Shown: positions 1-10,582 of the stretch, one piece after another
Layout of the letters: each line of letters opens with the position of its first letter
Numbering within the stretch: the stretch's first letter is position 1
From: Triticum aestivum
Lineage: Eukaryota > Streptophyta > Magnoliopsida > Poales > Poaceae
Direction of reading: 5' to 3'
Assembly: GCF_018294505.1 (NCBI RefSeq)
Contig: NC_057797.1
Location: forward strand, 129,667,792 to 129,731,791
DNA: 64,000 nucleotides
Made by a program: the position numbers and the translations under genes
Notes under the pieces: generated by a model
What the model saw: the letters and a program-made list of their open reading frames with translations, nothing else
What the model was told of the DNA's origin: nothing
The model's database searches: none

Positions 1-135
1 GGTCCTTTTAGAATTACAAGAGTTGTTCCCGGAAATTCATATTTGGTGGAATCAATACAAGGGGCATTGTTACCTCGAGCTCTCAATGGCAAATATTTGA
101 AGAAGTACCACCCGAGTGTGTGGCAGGAAGCCTAA
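1..135 (+). pseudogene. Gypsy polyprotein, C-terminal tail (partial at window edge)
   Basis: An open frame enters from the left edge and ends at TAA 133-135, giving 44 residues. It contains GPFRI, then Y-L-V, then LPRALNGKYLKKYHPS. This is the usual end of Ty3/gypsy integrases, where the GPF motif starts the C-terminal DNA-binding module. The polypurine tract and LTR follow directly, so this is the last part of pol in sense orientation. The rest of the element lies outside the window, so its integrity cannot be judged. Confidence 0.85.
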
Positions 136-305
136 GTGGGCAATGGCCGATATACGATTATCACCCTTAGCACAAACATGGCCGATACATAATTATCGCC
201 CTGAGAAAAATAAATGGCCGATGGAGTGTTGATATCGTCCTTAGAACAAACACTATACATATTATTTTTCGGCGTGCAAGCTTTGCCGAAAAACAGGGGG
301 GCATG
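136..305 (+). other. Gypsy 3' untranslated spacer and polypurine tract
   Basis: The spacer contains three imperfect copies of a roughly 36-bp unit starting ATGGCCGAT (about 143, 179 and 214). It ends in a purine-rich tract at 288-303 (GAAAAACAGGGGGGCA) directly before the LTR. A polypurine tract here is the expected plus-strand primer of an LTR retrotransposon. Confidence 0.75.
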
Positions 306-2092
306 TGTTGACACCTGATTTTGGCAAGATACAGATTGCAATGAAGATGGTCTCAAGTGAATGAGTTTTCAGCATAAAAATATTCACGTCACCGAGTAGA
401 ACCACTTTGATGTTTCGGTTATATTCATTCGACTTTATCTTACAGACCGAAACTATACTCCGAGTGGCATAGTTCAATGTTCCGAGTGGTTTTTGGCCAA
501 TCATGTCTTCAAGATGACCTCGGATGAAGGAGCACTCTTAAGAAATTGTCTTCGTCTCGTCGAGGCAATCGATTTTGATATATAAATCATCTCAATCCGA
601 GTTCATATGCAAAAGTTAGAGGTAATATACTGCAGACTGAACCTCAACGGAAATATGGCGCGAGGTGCCAGACACTTGTCTGATAGGTTGCGCGAGTAAT
701 TCGGCCATCAATACGGCCTTGAATCGAAAAACCTTCAACATGGAAAAGTTTCATCTCGTCGAGCCGATCGATTTTCGTATATAATTCGTCTCAATCCAAG
801 ATCATATGAGGCCTGGAGAGACAAATCAAGATCGGGCTATGTTTTCAGTCGGAAATCCGAGTGAAAAGTTTACCATCTGAGTGAAAGTTTACGGTCGAGT
901 GAAATTTTACGGTCGAGTGAAAGTTTGCTGACCGGATGAACTTATTATTATCCAAGTGGAAATATAGTCATCCGAGTGAAAATATGATCATCCGAGTGAA
1001 ATTGTCGTCCAGGTGAAAATATTCCGAGTGAAAAGATTACCATCAGGACGAAAACTTGCCGATTGAATAAGATAGTGCCTTCCGAGTGGAAATATAGTCA
1101 TCCGAGTGAATAAGATTGTGCCTTCCGAGTGGAAATATAGTCATCCGAGTGGAAATATAGTCATCCGAGTGAAAGATTGTCTTCCGAGTGAAAAAGTCCA
1201 ATCGGACGATCCGAGTGAAAGTATCTAATATCCGAGTGGATGAGCTCAAGTCCGAGTGAAATTGAACATGTGCCCGAAAGTTTATCAAAATGACCTTGGA
1301 TGAAGAAGTGTTCAATACAGAAGTTGTGCGTATCATCAAGACGGTAAACTTTGATTTTGGAGTCATCATCATCAGAGATAATATATAGCCTACAAATTCA
1401 CTACAAGACTCGGATAATCCAGTCTACTACAAGACCGAATCCGACTGGAAGATAAAGATGACCTCGAAAAGTATTCAAGATGGCCTTATTTGAAAAAGTG
1501 ATCAACATGAGAGTTGTTCGTATCGTCGAGGCGCACAAGTTTGATACTTGGGCCATCTCGATCGGAGATCATATGCAAGCCCGGCGGCCCGCGCAAGAAG
1601 GAAGACAGAGTTTGGGCCAGATTCAGACTGAATCCGAGTTGGAATAGAATTAGGACTCTAGGACGTGAATTGATGTAATTTTAATTGTAAGGAAAGCCTA
1701 GATGAATCCTTTACTTGTACAGGAAGTCCACCCGCCTCTTATATATGTTGGGGGTGACGGCCGATTGAATAACACACAATCGAACAAATCAATATACTAC
1801 TTTTTCATCTACGTTTTATCTCTCCACTGTTTTTCTATCTCGTTCTTCGCTGTTCTTCGTGTTTGAGAGCTGCGAATCCCGAGGCTCTAGGGGCGAGCGA
1901 ATCGACCTAGGGCAGCCCATAGTCGCCGCACTCCCTGATGGGGTCCCTCCCGGGGGTGTGGGGTTTTCGGGTCTGCAAAAGCGCCCGTCGACTGTCTTGC
2001 GTATCGCGCTGTCGGTCAGGTCTCCTTCAACGTGAGCTGCGGTGCATCACCCCCGGCGTCGAGGGTACACATGACGTGTTCGTGTGTCAACA
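306..2092 (+). repeat. 3' LTR of gypsy element
   Basis: The LTR starts TGTTGACAC at 306 and ends GTGTCAACA at 2092, a perfect 9-bp terminal inverted repeat, giving 1787 bp. A polypurine tract lies immediately upstream. A TATA-like TTATATATG lies near 1739, followed by a leader-like region. The partner 5' LTR is outside the window, so a target-site duplication cannot be confirmed; the bases after the LTR are GCCGG. The family was not named. Confidence 0.85.
837..1275 (+). repeat. Degenerate CCGAGTG short-motif repeats inside the LTR
   Basis: More than twenty copies of a short motif (CCGAGTGAAA / CCGAGTGGAAATATAGTCAT) occur in direct orientation at irregular 12-40 bp spacing in the U3 part of the LTR. 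They look like slippage-amplified motifs. Repeated motifs in U3 can be regulatory, but nothing here proves that. Confidence 0.7.
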
Positions 2093-2386
2093 GCCGGATT
2101 TGGTGTGGCAGGATCTTGTGTGGCCTCCTCCCACTCACAATTGACATAAATGAACCATCTTTACAAATCAAGCATGCAAAACATGATAAATTTTACTTTG
2201 TCCATACAAATGAGATATCCCACTTAAACATACGAGTCCTCAATCAAGCTTCACAAAAAACAATACACTCCATGAAACAAAGCATGAGCTAACTCATCAC
2301 GGAAGTCATTCACGATAGGGACGGAGCCCGGAGCCCCTCACGCACCCAGGGAGGAGCTCGTCATCGTCGCTCTGGAGGAAGGCTCT

Positions 2387-2951
2387 TTAGAGCCCAAGCC
2401 CCGAGAACCCATACGATGCCGGCGCTTGCGAGTTGAGGTCGACAATGGCATGGGTAGCAGGGCAACTTGCCGACGACTGCGAACCGAATCTTTGGGCCTC
2501 TAGAAATAATGCAAGCCTGGAACTAAAATACCTAGAAAGGTGAACTGAATCTTTGGGCCTCTAGAAGTAATGCAAGCCTGAAACTGAAATACCTAAAAAG
2601 GTGAACTGAATCTTTGGGCCTCTAGAAATAATGCAAGCCTGGGACTGAAATACCTAGAAAGGTGAACTGATTCTTTGGGCCTCTAGAAATAATGCAAGCC
2701 TGAAACTGAAATACCTAGAAAGGTCAATTGAATCTTTGGGCCTCTAGAAATATTTATTACCTCCTTAAGCAGCATCAAACAATTCCATGCGTGCACCACA
2801 AATCTATACCAAGTTTAATCAGGATCTACTTTTCCAAATCAGAATTAGTGCTAGAGCGAGCAAGATCAATGATATGGTTGTGAGACAAAGAAGGAACTTA
2901 CAAACTCACCCCTCTCACGACCTCCCTGGTAGATGCGCCGCCGCCGTGCAT
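2387..2951 (-). pseudogene. Tiny two-exon ORF with VDLNSQAP motif, possibly a Harbinger/MYB-like ORF fragment
   Basis: On the minus strand an ATG at 2951 opens a 14-codon exon (2951-2910) ending at a good donor, GTGAGT. An acceptor (TTCGCAG) leads to a second exon, 2476-2387, with 29 codons and a TAA. Both junctions are phase 0, so a 43-residue product is possible. The second exon contains IVDLNSQAPASYGFSGLGL. This resembles the N-terminal segment of MYB-like proteins associated with PIF/Harbinger transposons, recalled from family knowledge and not searched. The product is far too short for that family, so this is probably a truncated remnant. The intron carries the 61-bp array. A GC-rich stretch (2930-3160) would be its leader. 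Confidence 0.3.
2482..2757. repeat. 61-bp tandem repeat, about 4.5 copies
   Basis: The phrase CTTTGGGCCTCTAGAAATAA recurs at 2490, 2551, 2612, 2673 and 2734, an exact 61-bp step with few substitutions. Read on the minus strand, each unit carries TATTTCAG, a splice-acceptor-like string, and the array lies between the two minus-strand exons described for 2387-2951. Confidence 0.9.
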
Positions 2952-3167
2952 GACAGAGGGAGAAAACCGACTGGTGAAGGGGGAGCAGGGGGAGCTTTGA
3001 AGGCCGGAGGGAGAGGGCGGCCGGAGGCGGGCTACGGAGGCCGAAGGGAGAGGGTGGCCGGAGGAGAGAGAGGGCGAGCGGTGGAGTGGCGCTTGGGCGG
3101 GCGGCCCGATGGGGAACAGAGAGGAGTCGTGCGAGGGGGCGGAGGGAGCAATCTGGTGCGGGCAGGG

Positions 3168-3347
3168 GAGATTTTTTTAGTTCTCGTTTAGTGGGCCCGA
3201 GGAGAACTAACCCAATTAGAACCTCTCCATCGGCTAGTTTTTTTAGTTGGGTTAGAGAAAACTAGCTCAAACTAACCCCTCCTATTTGCATGATTTGAGG
3301 CTATTTCAACCCAAACTAGCTCTAACTCAGGGATCCAAACAAAGAGG
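3168..3347. mobile_element. Possible terminal region of a DNA transposon or MITE
   Basis: This AT-rich stretch contains repeated AACTAGCTC / AACTAACCC words on both strands. It ends GGGATCCAAACAAAGAGG, a kind of terminus common in grass Harbinger/hAT-like elements. No matching opposite terminus was found nearby, so boundaries are uncertain. Confidence 0.3.
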
Positions 3348-4788
3348 AGTAGTATTGTACATGCTACAGTCTGGACCGTAGCACATTGTTTTTATGGCCA
3401 CATCAGCACATTGTTTTCTACTGCTGGTTCACTGGGTTGACGTGGTTCGCACTCCTCCGACGTGAGTAGTAGTACTACTAGTATATACCGCATGATTCTT
3501 TGCTCCTTCTTACTACTATCTACTTCGCCAACATGTGGGAGAGACAGCATCCGGGTCGACGTGTCATGCACCAGATTAGAGTGCGGAACGGAAGGGGGGC
3601 ATCACCCCGGTCGTACCGCCAGTAATTCATGACTATAGTGAGTAGTCATATCACAAGTCTTTCCAGCAGTAACGCGCCGTCAAATCACACAGCCCGACCT
3701 TTCCAGTAGTAACTAAGTTGAATCCGCTACTCCCTCACCCTCCTCGCCTCTCTATCAAACCGCCTACCCGAAAACTGCCGTGCGTACTGCCCGGGAAAAG
3801 CCCCGCCCTGAACTTTTAACTACGCGAAAATAGTTCGAGCTTGTTCGTTCCATATAAATACTAGTATTGTATGTTTATTCACCCATGGGGTTGTTCAATG
3901 AATGGAGGGCCAGGGAGCACAAGTGAACAATACTAGTAGTAGTAGTAGTTAGTAGGAGTCGTATAGTTAGTCACCTTAAATAGAGAGTTTCTTTTCTTTA
4001 ATGCCACGTACACAAATTGAAACGCTTGTTGTGGAGAGAAAAAGATAATCACTCCACTATATATGTACGCAGGGGCCTGAGCTCTTGCTTTACTAGGGTT
4101 TCTCTCTTCATTCGCTCATCCTCTCCAGATCTAAACAAGACAGCGGTCGCGACCTTTTCTCTCTGCTAACCGCTGGTCACAGATCCGGCCGGATCCCTTC
4201 GGCTGGTGTGTGTAGAGGACTAGGTGCATCGTTCACGCGGTCATCACCGGCGAGGGAGGAAACCCACAGCTGCCGGAGGGGCCCGATCCTCTGCCCGTGT
4301 CGTTCTCTCCGACACAGCGCCGGCTCGGGAGGTCCTCCGACCCATCTTCCTTCCTGCCGTATTGTGTGCAGATCCGACCTGCTGCCGCCGACATCCCGAC
4401 GACCCTTTGGTATAAGTTCTTCGAAAGCGGCCTTGCTCTACTGCCCCAACTCCCCACGTATCTGCATGTGCATCCTTTTCTACTCCCATTAGCTCTTCCA
4501 AAGCCACCTAAAGTTTTAGTATTATTAGAGGTAAAGCTACTTCATGCATTTGAATCTAGGACTTAGTTCAAACAGCAAAGAAAGGGGGAAAGTTGTAGCA
4601 TGAATCTAGGACTTGATTCAAAGAGGAAATAATATGGTGAAAGTGGTAGAGACCGGATACCCAACCGGTCTCTTGGTTGAAAAGGGAAATAATGGGAAAA
4701 CACAGTACAAACTGGATAAGGAACATATCTATTATTGGTTGAAAAAGGGATAGAAAGTGGCGGCTGGTGGACAAGTCAACAAAGTATG
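3348..4788 (+). other. Non-coding stretch with leader-like segment; no gene supported
   Basis: Roughly 3350-4080 shows AGTAGTAGTACT-type low-complexity patches and TATA-like strings, but no coding signal. From about 4080 (TATATATGTACG, then CTAGGGTTTCTCTC) the sequence resembles the promoter and pyrimidine-rich 5' leader of a plant transcript. The short frames at 4208-4566 overlap each other on both strands and show no recognisable domain, so no product is assigned. Confidence 0.4.
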
Positions 4789-5022
4789 TCCAGGATTAGA
4801 TTTGTTGCCCTCACATAGTAAAAGGTCTCCAGGATTAGAATAGTTGCCCTCACATAGTAAAAGGTCTCCAGGATTAGATTTGCTGCCCTCACATAGTAAA
4901 AGGTCTCCAGGATTAGATTTGCTGCCCTCACATAGTAAAAGGTCTCCAGGATTAGATTTGTTGCCCTCACATAATAAAAGGTCTACAGGATTAGATTTGC
5001 CGCCCTCACAGAGCATGAACAA
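4789..5022. repeat. 39-bp tandem repeat, six copies
   Basis: The word CAGGATTAGA recurs at 4791, 4830, 4869, 4908, 4947 and 4986, always 39 bp apart. Because 39 is a multiple of three, frames on both strands stay open and give 13-residue repeats: SHSKRSPGLDLLP on plus and LLCEGSKSNPGD on minus. The open frames are a consequence of the array and are not evidence of a gene. Confidence 0.9.
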
Positions 5023-6239
5023 ACTCGGCATCACCACTTTATGCCTCCTTGTAGGTACATTGTGCTGATGCGTCCACTGTCGCATGTCCTTATACCAACC
5101 TTTTGCTGTTGTTAATGTAAGGGCGCATGTAAAATGAGGTGATCACACTGTTACCTTAAGGACATGTCTAGCCAGTGTTATTGTTAATCTAATGCCTCCA
5201 GTGATATGATGCAATTAAACTGTGTTACAAATGGTACTCCTGCTGTTTTCCCGAGTAGATAAGTAAGTTGCTCCTTTACGCTGCTGAGTGTCTTGGTGTC
5301 CCCATGGTCCCATGCCCTTAAACCAACTCTTTAGCTGTTGTTGATTTATTGTATCTAGTAAACAAGCAATGCCACCATTAAAGTAATCCCATATTTGACG
5401 AATGTCATTGTTGATTGTAATGCTTCTGGTAACATGAAGCATTGCTAACATTTTAAAATTTCTACTGTCCTTGCGTGATTGCCATGAACATAATTAAGAT
5501 GCTTCTTTTCATTTCGTGTATGTTTCGTATATTCTTATTGACCAGCAACTGTTTACTTTCTATCTTTTTGTGCAGATAGGGATATCCATTTCACCTTGTT
5601 GCTATTGTGACCTTTTCGTGAACTGCACAAAACACTTTTTTGGAATGAGTGTCTTGTGTAGTTCAACTAAAATGTCACGTGGGCAACATCTCTCAATTTT
5701 GGTGGAACTGCACAAAATGGTGATTGGAGTTTCCAAAATCTCCGTCAAATTCTGCTGGTAATCTCGTGCAACATTTTATTAGCTTTGAAAGATGGGCCAT
5801 CACTGTCACCACAATGGCACTTTATTTTAGTGGAACTGCACAAATTATAGTTGCACCTTACATGAGCCAGACAACCAACCTTAATGTTCCTCAATTTTAG
5901 TGCAACTACTAAAGAAGAACCTGCCAGCTCACGAGAGCAAGTACTTCTTGCTAGCTGAATGATCCAATCTTTGCTTCATTTCAGGTGAACTGCGGAAAAA
6001 GGCGCATGAATCGAATCATGGAACTCCAGGCAGGCCTCATCCGAGTGGAGCTGGAGGTTGAGTTCAGGGAGTGCCAATATTTATAGTAATCATGCTCTTC
6101 TTATTTGTGTTGTGCAAACAGGAATACTCAACTACAGATGTTCTGACGGTCAAGAGCATTCGCCAAGTTCTTCGGTTGTATGACACGGCTGGCCAAGATG
6201 GATTTAATCCCGATATTCACTTTATCAAAAGTCTCTAAT
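5023..6239. other. Intergenic or transcript-like stretch, no coding signal
   Basis: No ORF with a recognisable domain lies here. A weak internal repetition (GTGGAACTGCACAAA near 5703 and 5831) and a TTTCAG/GTGAACTGCGG acceptor-like site near 5983 hint at a decayed spliced transcript. Nothing firm can be assigned. Confidence 0.4.
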
Positions 6240-6425
6240 GGGTTGGTTTTGAATCTTGCAAGCTGGGAATCAATGAGATGTCTAGGCATCTTTGTTGTAT
6301 TTATTATTTGAATCTTATTTGTTGGTTCTGAATCTTGCAAGCTGGGAATCAATAAGATGTGTAGGCATATTTGTTGTACTTATTATTTGGATCTTATTTG
6401 TTGGTTCTGAATCTTGCAAGCTGGG
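6240..6425. repeat. 79-bp tandem repeat, about 2.4 copies
   Basis: GAATCTTGCAAGCTGGGAA recurs at 6251, 6330 and 6409, a 79-bp step. The units also share GTAGGCAT.TTTGTTGTA and TTATTATTTG. The next 470 bp (6426-6900) hold no gene that can be supported. Confidence 0.85.
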
Positions 6426-6900
6426 AAACACGGCATGATGATGCAGAGGACAACAACCATAACAAACAATTCAAACTTGGTAGTATTATCTGTGTGAAAG
6501 TGCGACAAATGTGCTGATCGTGTGTGTCTTGAGAATAATAATTCTAATTGCTGTGCATGTTGATCCTATGGCACTGATAGAACGAGCCAATGCATTGCTT
6601 GTTTTAAGTATAAATTTCTATTAAAGCTAATTAAATTTAAGTAAAGTGACCACTAACTCTTGTTATTATAGTACCAATACAGACCTGCTCATGAACCGAC
6701 GTGTGGCCAGAGTAGGTTTCTTAATGGAGGCATTTGAATGCACCGAGGGTGAATCTTTTGCCGGACATGCAACGGGCGAGGGAGGGGTAGTAACTGTTGT
6801 CGCCTGTACACACTCAGTTTACTATTGAATCCAGTTCCCTAAGAGCTGAAAAACGAACTGCTGATGCCATCTACCCACTCGTTCACTTGAAGAGACTCCA

Positions 6901-7556
6901 ATGGTGATCCGAGGGGTGAGCCTGCTGGATATGGACTTCAGCAAGGAGTTCCCCTTTGAGTTCGTCATTCAGTCCTATGGCTGCACCAAGTTGAATGTGA
7001 TGTACACCAACGATCTGGACTCGGTGAAGCTCTGCCTCGCCAAGTTCAAGCAGTACCTACAGGACGAGAAAGCACAAGGTTGCAGGACTAGACCTTGTGC
7101 CCATCCATTCGTCTCCTGACAGGGACCAGCGGATCGCCGTCGCCTAGGTATGTGTGCGGGACGAGGTTCTCGTCTACCACTGTTGTAGGGCCATCAGAGG
7201 TTCTGGAGCATTCTCCCATTTCATCGGTAGGGCCGACTGCACCTTTGCTACGGTGGAGAGAAGGAAGAACGCGATGATTCGGCCATCTGGTGCAACAAGC
7301 TTGTCTAAGCAATACAAGATCATCGGCAACGGGCAGGAGAAGGACTCCGTGGTTGACCTCACCGATACCATCATCGACACCTGATATGCCAACATGAAAG
7401 AAGACAATGATACCAAAGGACCTGAACATGTGGGAGGTACCTCTGAATCTAGCCTACATAACCTACGCGGCCAAGGACACATACGCATAACGCATGTTAC
7501 GACATGTACAGGCGGATCTTGGACATGAGGTTGTGTCTGCTTCCCGTAACCGATTA
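6901..7556 (+). pseudogene. 3'-5' exonuclease-like (RNase D/WRN-type DEDDy family) pseudogene
   Basis: The frame from ATG 6901 reads MVIRGVSLLDMDFSKEFPFEF, with FVIQSYGCTKLNVMYTNDLD and a CLAKFKQYLQDEKA helix. It then leaves frame at about 7078. The shifted frame continues with VAGLDLVPIHSSPDRDQRIAVA, a stop TAG at 7145-7147, VCVRDEVLVYHCCRA and FIGRADCTFATVE. A last shifted frame gives YAAKDTYA, then after a break CYDMYRRILDMR and a stop near 7553. GLDL, FATV and YAAKD..CYDMY correspond to the three motifs of DEDDy exonucleases, which trim or degrade nucleic acids from the 3' end. The glutamate usually following GLDL is replaced, and there are two or more frameshifts plus a nonsense codon, so the copy is dead. 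A partial relative lies at 31976. Confidence 0.75.
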
Positions 7557-7808
7557 GTACACGGACAGCGGCAGCGTAATGATCAAGCATGCCGGGAAGG
7601 TCTAGATGTTGTACTTTATCTGTTTATAAGCACATTAACCATCGGAGTGTTTCATGCATTAGCCTATGTGTCGTAATTATCTATTTTGTCCGAAATATTT
7701 TTTTAAGAACCCATTAACCTATTTGCTTTTTTAGTGGCTATTTGCTTATGTATGTAACTAGTTCACTCATCCATTTCAAAAAAAACTAGTTCACTCGGCT
7801 GTCGTGCT

Positions 7809-8340
7809 TTGAATCTCCTTCCTCCCAACATATTCCCCTTCTCACGTGGACCCAGCAGGTCTCATACACAAACATATGGGACCAACCACCTATCCATTTG
7901 TATTTCCTTATTTTGTTCAATCTTTCGTCCTCTTCATATACAACGGCTGGCCATCATAGCCTATGGCATTGGCCAGGTTATCCCTCTACTCCCACACATT
8001 GTCCGGCAGTGGCAGCTCCACCGGCCCACCCTGCACCCGAACAAGTCAACCCTCGTACTCCCCTCTGCATGCATCTTCCCCCGCTCCGGTTCATTTGGTC
8101 TGAGGTCTCGACGTCGTCCTCCGCCTTGGTGCTCTTGCCGCGGTGCCGCCATATGTCGTTCCCAACATGGTCAGCAAAACAAGAGGAATCGGGAGACAAC
8201 TGTTCGTCGAGAGGCTGACGGTCCCGGGCCCACCAGGTCCATGGCCTAGGTTTTGTTCTTTAACATGGGAAGCCCACGACATGTTTCAACATTTTTTGGA
8301 TCCAGCAGGTATCAAGCGGCCTCTGGGCCTCCCAACCTAG
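7809..8340 (+). repeat. Dispersed direct repeat, copy 1 (related to 9130-9510 and 29900-30250)
   Basis: The block has CACCC-GAAC(C/A)AGTCAA, then GTCTCGACGTCGTCC, TTGGTGCTC, GTGGTCAGCAAAAC and a tail GTTCGTCGAGAGGCTGACGG followed by CCCACCAGGTCCATGG. The same order of words occurs at 9330-9510 and 29990-30230. The copies are direct and lie outside the inner CACTA, so they belong to the surrounding sequence. Open frames in the block on both strands are GC-rich noise. Confidence 0.65.
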
Positions 8341-8985
8341 CTTGTCTATAACATCAGCAGCCCAAGTTATGTTTGTTTTTTCAAGACGACGCACAGCTCA
8401 GTTCTATTTTTCTATAAGAATGCAAAACTGAACCTATGTTTTCTATAAGAATGCAAAATTGAACCTATATTTATATATTATTTTATTACATATATATAAT
8501 AGAAACAACATAAGGTTCTGTTAAACCTTTCGTTCGTCCAACCCATTTTATAGACCTTCCCACTTCCTTTATTTTTCGTTTTCATTAATCATATATCTGA
8601 ATTTTCTCCCACTTTCTTTTTTGATGTAAACTGAGTTTCCTCTCAGTACTTTTCGCTAGAACCAACTCAACTGTCCCATGTCTAGCCTAAAAAATAATAA
8701 TATACCACATCCTATTAACTCATAAAATTAAAATGATATTTTATTTCGTAAATTGAAAGTTCTTACAAAATAATAATAATAATTGTTTATATATAACTTG
8801 GCAAGTTAACACCTAGTGATTGCGTACATAAGCTTGCAAAGATTTTACTGCCCAATGCACTAATAGGCGTGCAATCATGTGTTTATGTTTTTATGACATT
8901 TCTTCATCCAGCCCAACATGATATTTTCACCCAGCCCAGCAAGTCCGCAGATTCCGAGAAAAATGCAAATGGGTTTTAAATTCTA

Positions 8986-8987
<2 letters not shown>
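8341..8987. other. AT-rich stretch without a gene
   Basis: The stretch has long A/T runs, repeated TTTTCTATAAGAATGCAAAA (8407 and 8438) and no ORF or domain. It appears to be non-coding filler between two copies of the dispersed repeat. Confidence 0.5.

Positions 8988-9040
<53 letters not shown>
8988..9040. repeat. (TA)n microsatellite
   Basis: An uninterrupted TA dinucleotide run of about 53 bp. It is likely polymorphic in length between accessions and prone to assembly error. Confidence 0.97.
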
Positions 9041-9041
<1 letters not shown>

Positions 9042-9129
9042 GGGCTGCATAGATGCTACATCATTGTTTCACCCAGCCCACCAAATGGACTAAAAAACAA
9101 ACTGACTGGCTGACATGTGGGCTAGTAGG

Positions 9130-9510
9130 TTGAAGCCTAAGCAAGGCGTTGGATTTACATCCAATGGCCGGCATTCTTCTTCAATCTCCGGTCTTCTTCC
9201 CCCAGTGTTGCTGGGACCGCCTGCTCAAGCCTCCGGCATCCAACGACGTTGTTTTGCGCGCCTCAGCGAAACACTAGCCCGCCGACAGCCAGGCCATCCC
9301 TCCACTCCGCACCTCCTGTTATTCTCTGCCGAGTGTAGGCCCGCCCGCACCTGAACCAGTCAAGTTTCCCACTCCTCTCCGTTTGCGACTCCACTGCCGT
9401 GTCTTCCCCATCTCCGGGCCGTTCTAGTCTGGGGCCTCGCCGTCGTCCACCACCTTGCTGCACTCGGCGCAATGTGGTCAACAAACGAGAGTCATAGGAA
9501 GAGGACTTTA
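9130..9510 (+). repeat. Dispersed direct repeat, copy 2 (split by the CACTA insertion)
   Basis: This copy matches 29910-30166 word for word in long blocks (AACCAGTCAAGTTT, CATCTCCGGG, CCTCGCCGTCGTCCA, ATGTGGTCAACAA). It stops at GGAAGAGGACTTTA where CACTAC begins at 9511. Its continuation, GTACGTGGAGAGCCTGACGG, resumes at 29640. Copies 1 and 3 are uninterrupted at this point and act as internal empty sites. Confidence 0.8.
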
Positions 9511-9594
9511 CACTACTGCAGGAGACTGCTAACGCGACACTACGATCAGAGACCCTTTGCCGAAACTGTGTGCGATACAATAATCGCAAATGGT

Positions 9595-10105
9595 GGTGTA
9601 AAAACCCGTCAAAAAAGGTGCAAAACATTTGCGATGATGGATGCATCAAACATGGTTAAGATTTTAGTTGCATGTGCGATGCAGGGCATACGGTTAACCC
9701 ATTCAAACTGTCTGCAATGAGGCAGAACAACAAAAACGGACATCCATAACAATGTGTGTGTGATGCAGGACACATAGTTAATCCATTCGAACTGTTTGCG
9801 ATGAGGTAGAACAACAGAAACGGGCAGCCATATCAATGTGTGTGCGATATACGGCATACGGTTAACTCGGACGAACTGTTTTTGATTAGGAAACACAACA
9901 GAAACGGTTCAACTTAACAAGATGTGTGTGATATGCAGCATACAGTTCACATGGATGAACTGTTTGCGATGAGCCAAAAGAACACAAACAAGTCATGTAA
10001 ACAAGATGTGTGTGATACCTTGCAAACAGCCAACTCAGATGAACTGTTTGCGATGAGAAATTACAACACAGACGGTCAATATAGTTACTTCGTGTGTGAT
10101 TCTGT
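9595..10105 (+). repeat. Left subterminal repeats of the CACTA, 84-bp unit
   Basis: The GTGTG(C/T)GAT core recurs with its GAT at 9678, 9762, 9846, 9930, 10014 and 10098, an exact 84-bp step. Each unit also carries CGAACTGTTTGCGATGAG and AACACAAACGG-like words. Such arrays are where CACTA accessory proteins bind in known systems (for example TNPA in En/Spm). Confidence 0.85.
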
Positions 10106-10427
10106 GTGTACAAAAAGCTTTGAAAAATGCAAACTAGTTGCTTGGGGTGGCTAAGAGTATCGCACACGATGCGTCTGCAAGTACTCGTGTGCGATGATTA
10201 GTATGTTAAACATACGTTTCCTTACGTGAACATGTGTGTGAATTTGCAATATGGACAGTTAATATGCAAATGCATTCTGGACATCGGGCACACGCTTAAA
10301 CTCAATGAACTGTGTACGATACTAATACTTTCCATGAAAATTTATGAACTTGGGTAACGGCATTTGAGTAACATATATATAGTGGTTACACTATTCGACA
10401 AAAGGAGGATCTTCGTAACACTGTTTT

Positions 10428-10572
10428 GACAACCATATGGTCCATATCTACATACTTAACATAGTAACAACTATCACATTTTAAGAGGCTAAGGGCCAAC
10501 AACCATATGGTCCATACCTACATACTTAACATATATAGTAACAACTAGCACATTTTAAGAGGCTGAGGGCCA
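10428..10572. repeat. 70-bp tandem duplication
   Basis: ACAACCATATGGTCCATA.CT followed by ACATACTTAACATA and CACATTTTAAGAGGCT.AGGGCCA occurs twice, at 10429 and 10499. The second copy has a 4-bp TATA insertion. It lies just downstream of the stop codon of the minus-strand B3 gene. Confidence 0.85.
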
Positions 10573-10582
10573 ACAACCACAA

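Noticed and set aside
4208..4566. Overlapping short ORFs on both strands in a GC-rich leader
   Set aside because: Mutually overlapping, no domain, consistent with GC-rich 5'-leader sequence.
7095..7590. ORFs on both strands across the exonuclease pseudogene
   Set aside because: The minus-strand frames are shadows; only the plus-strand frames carry family motifs.
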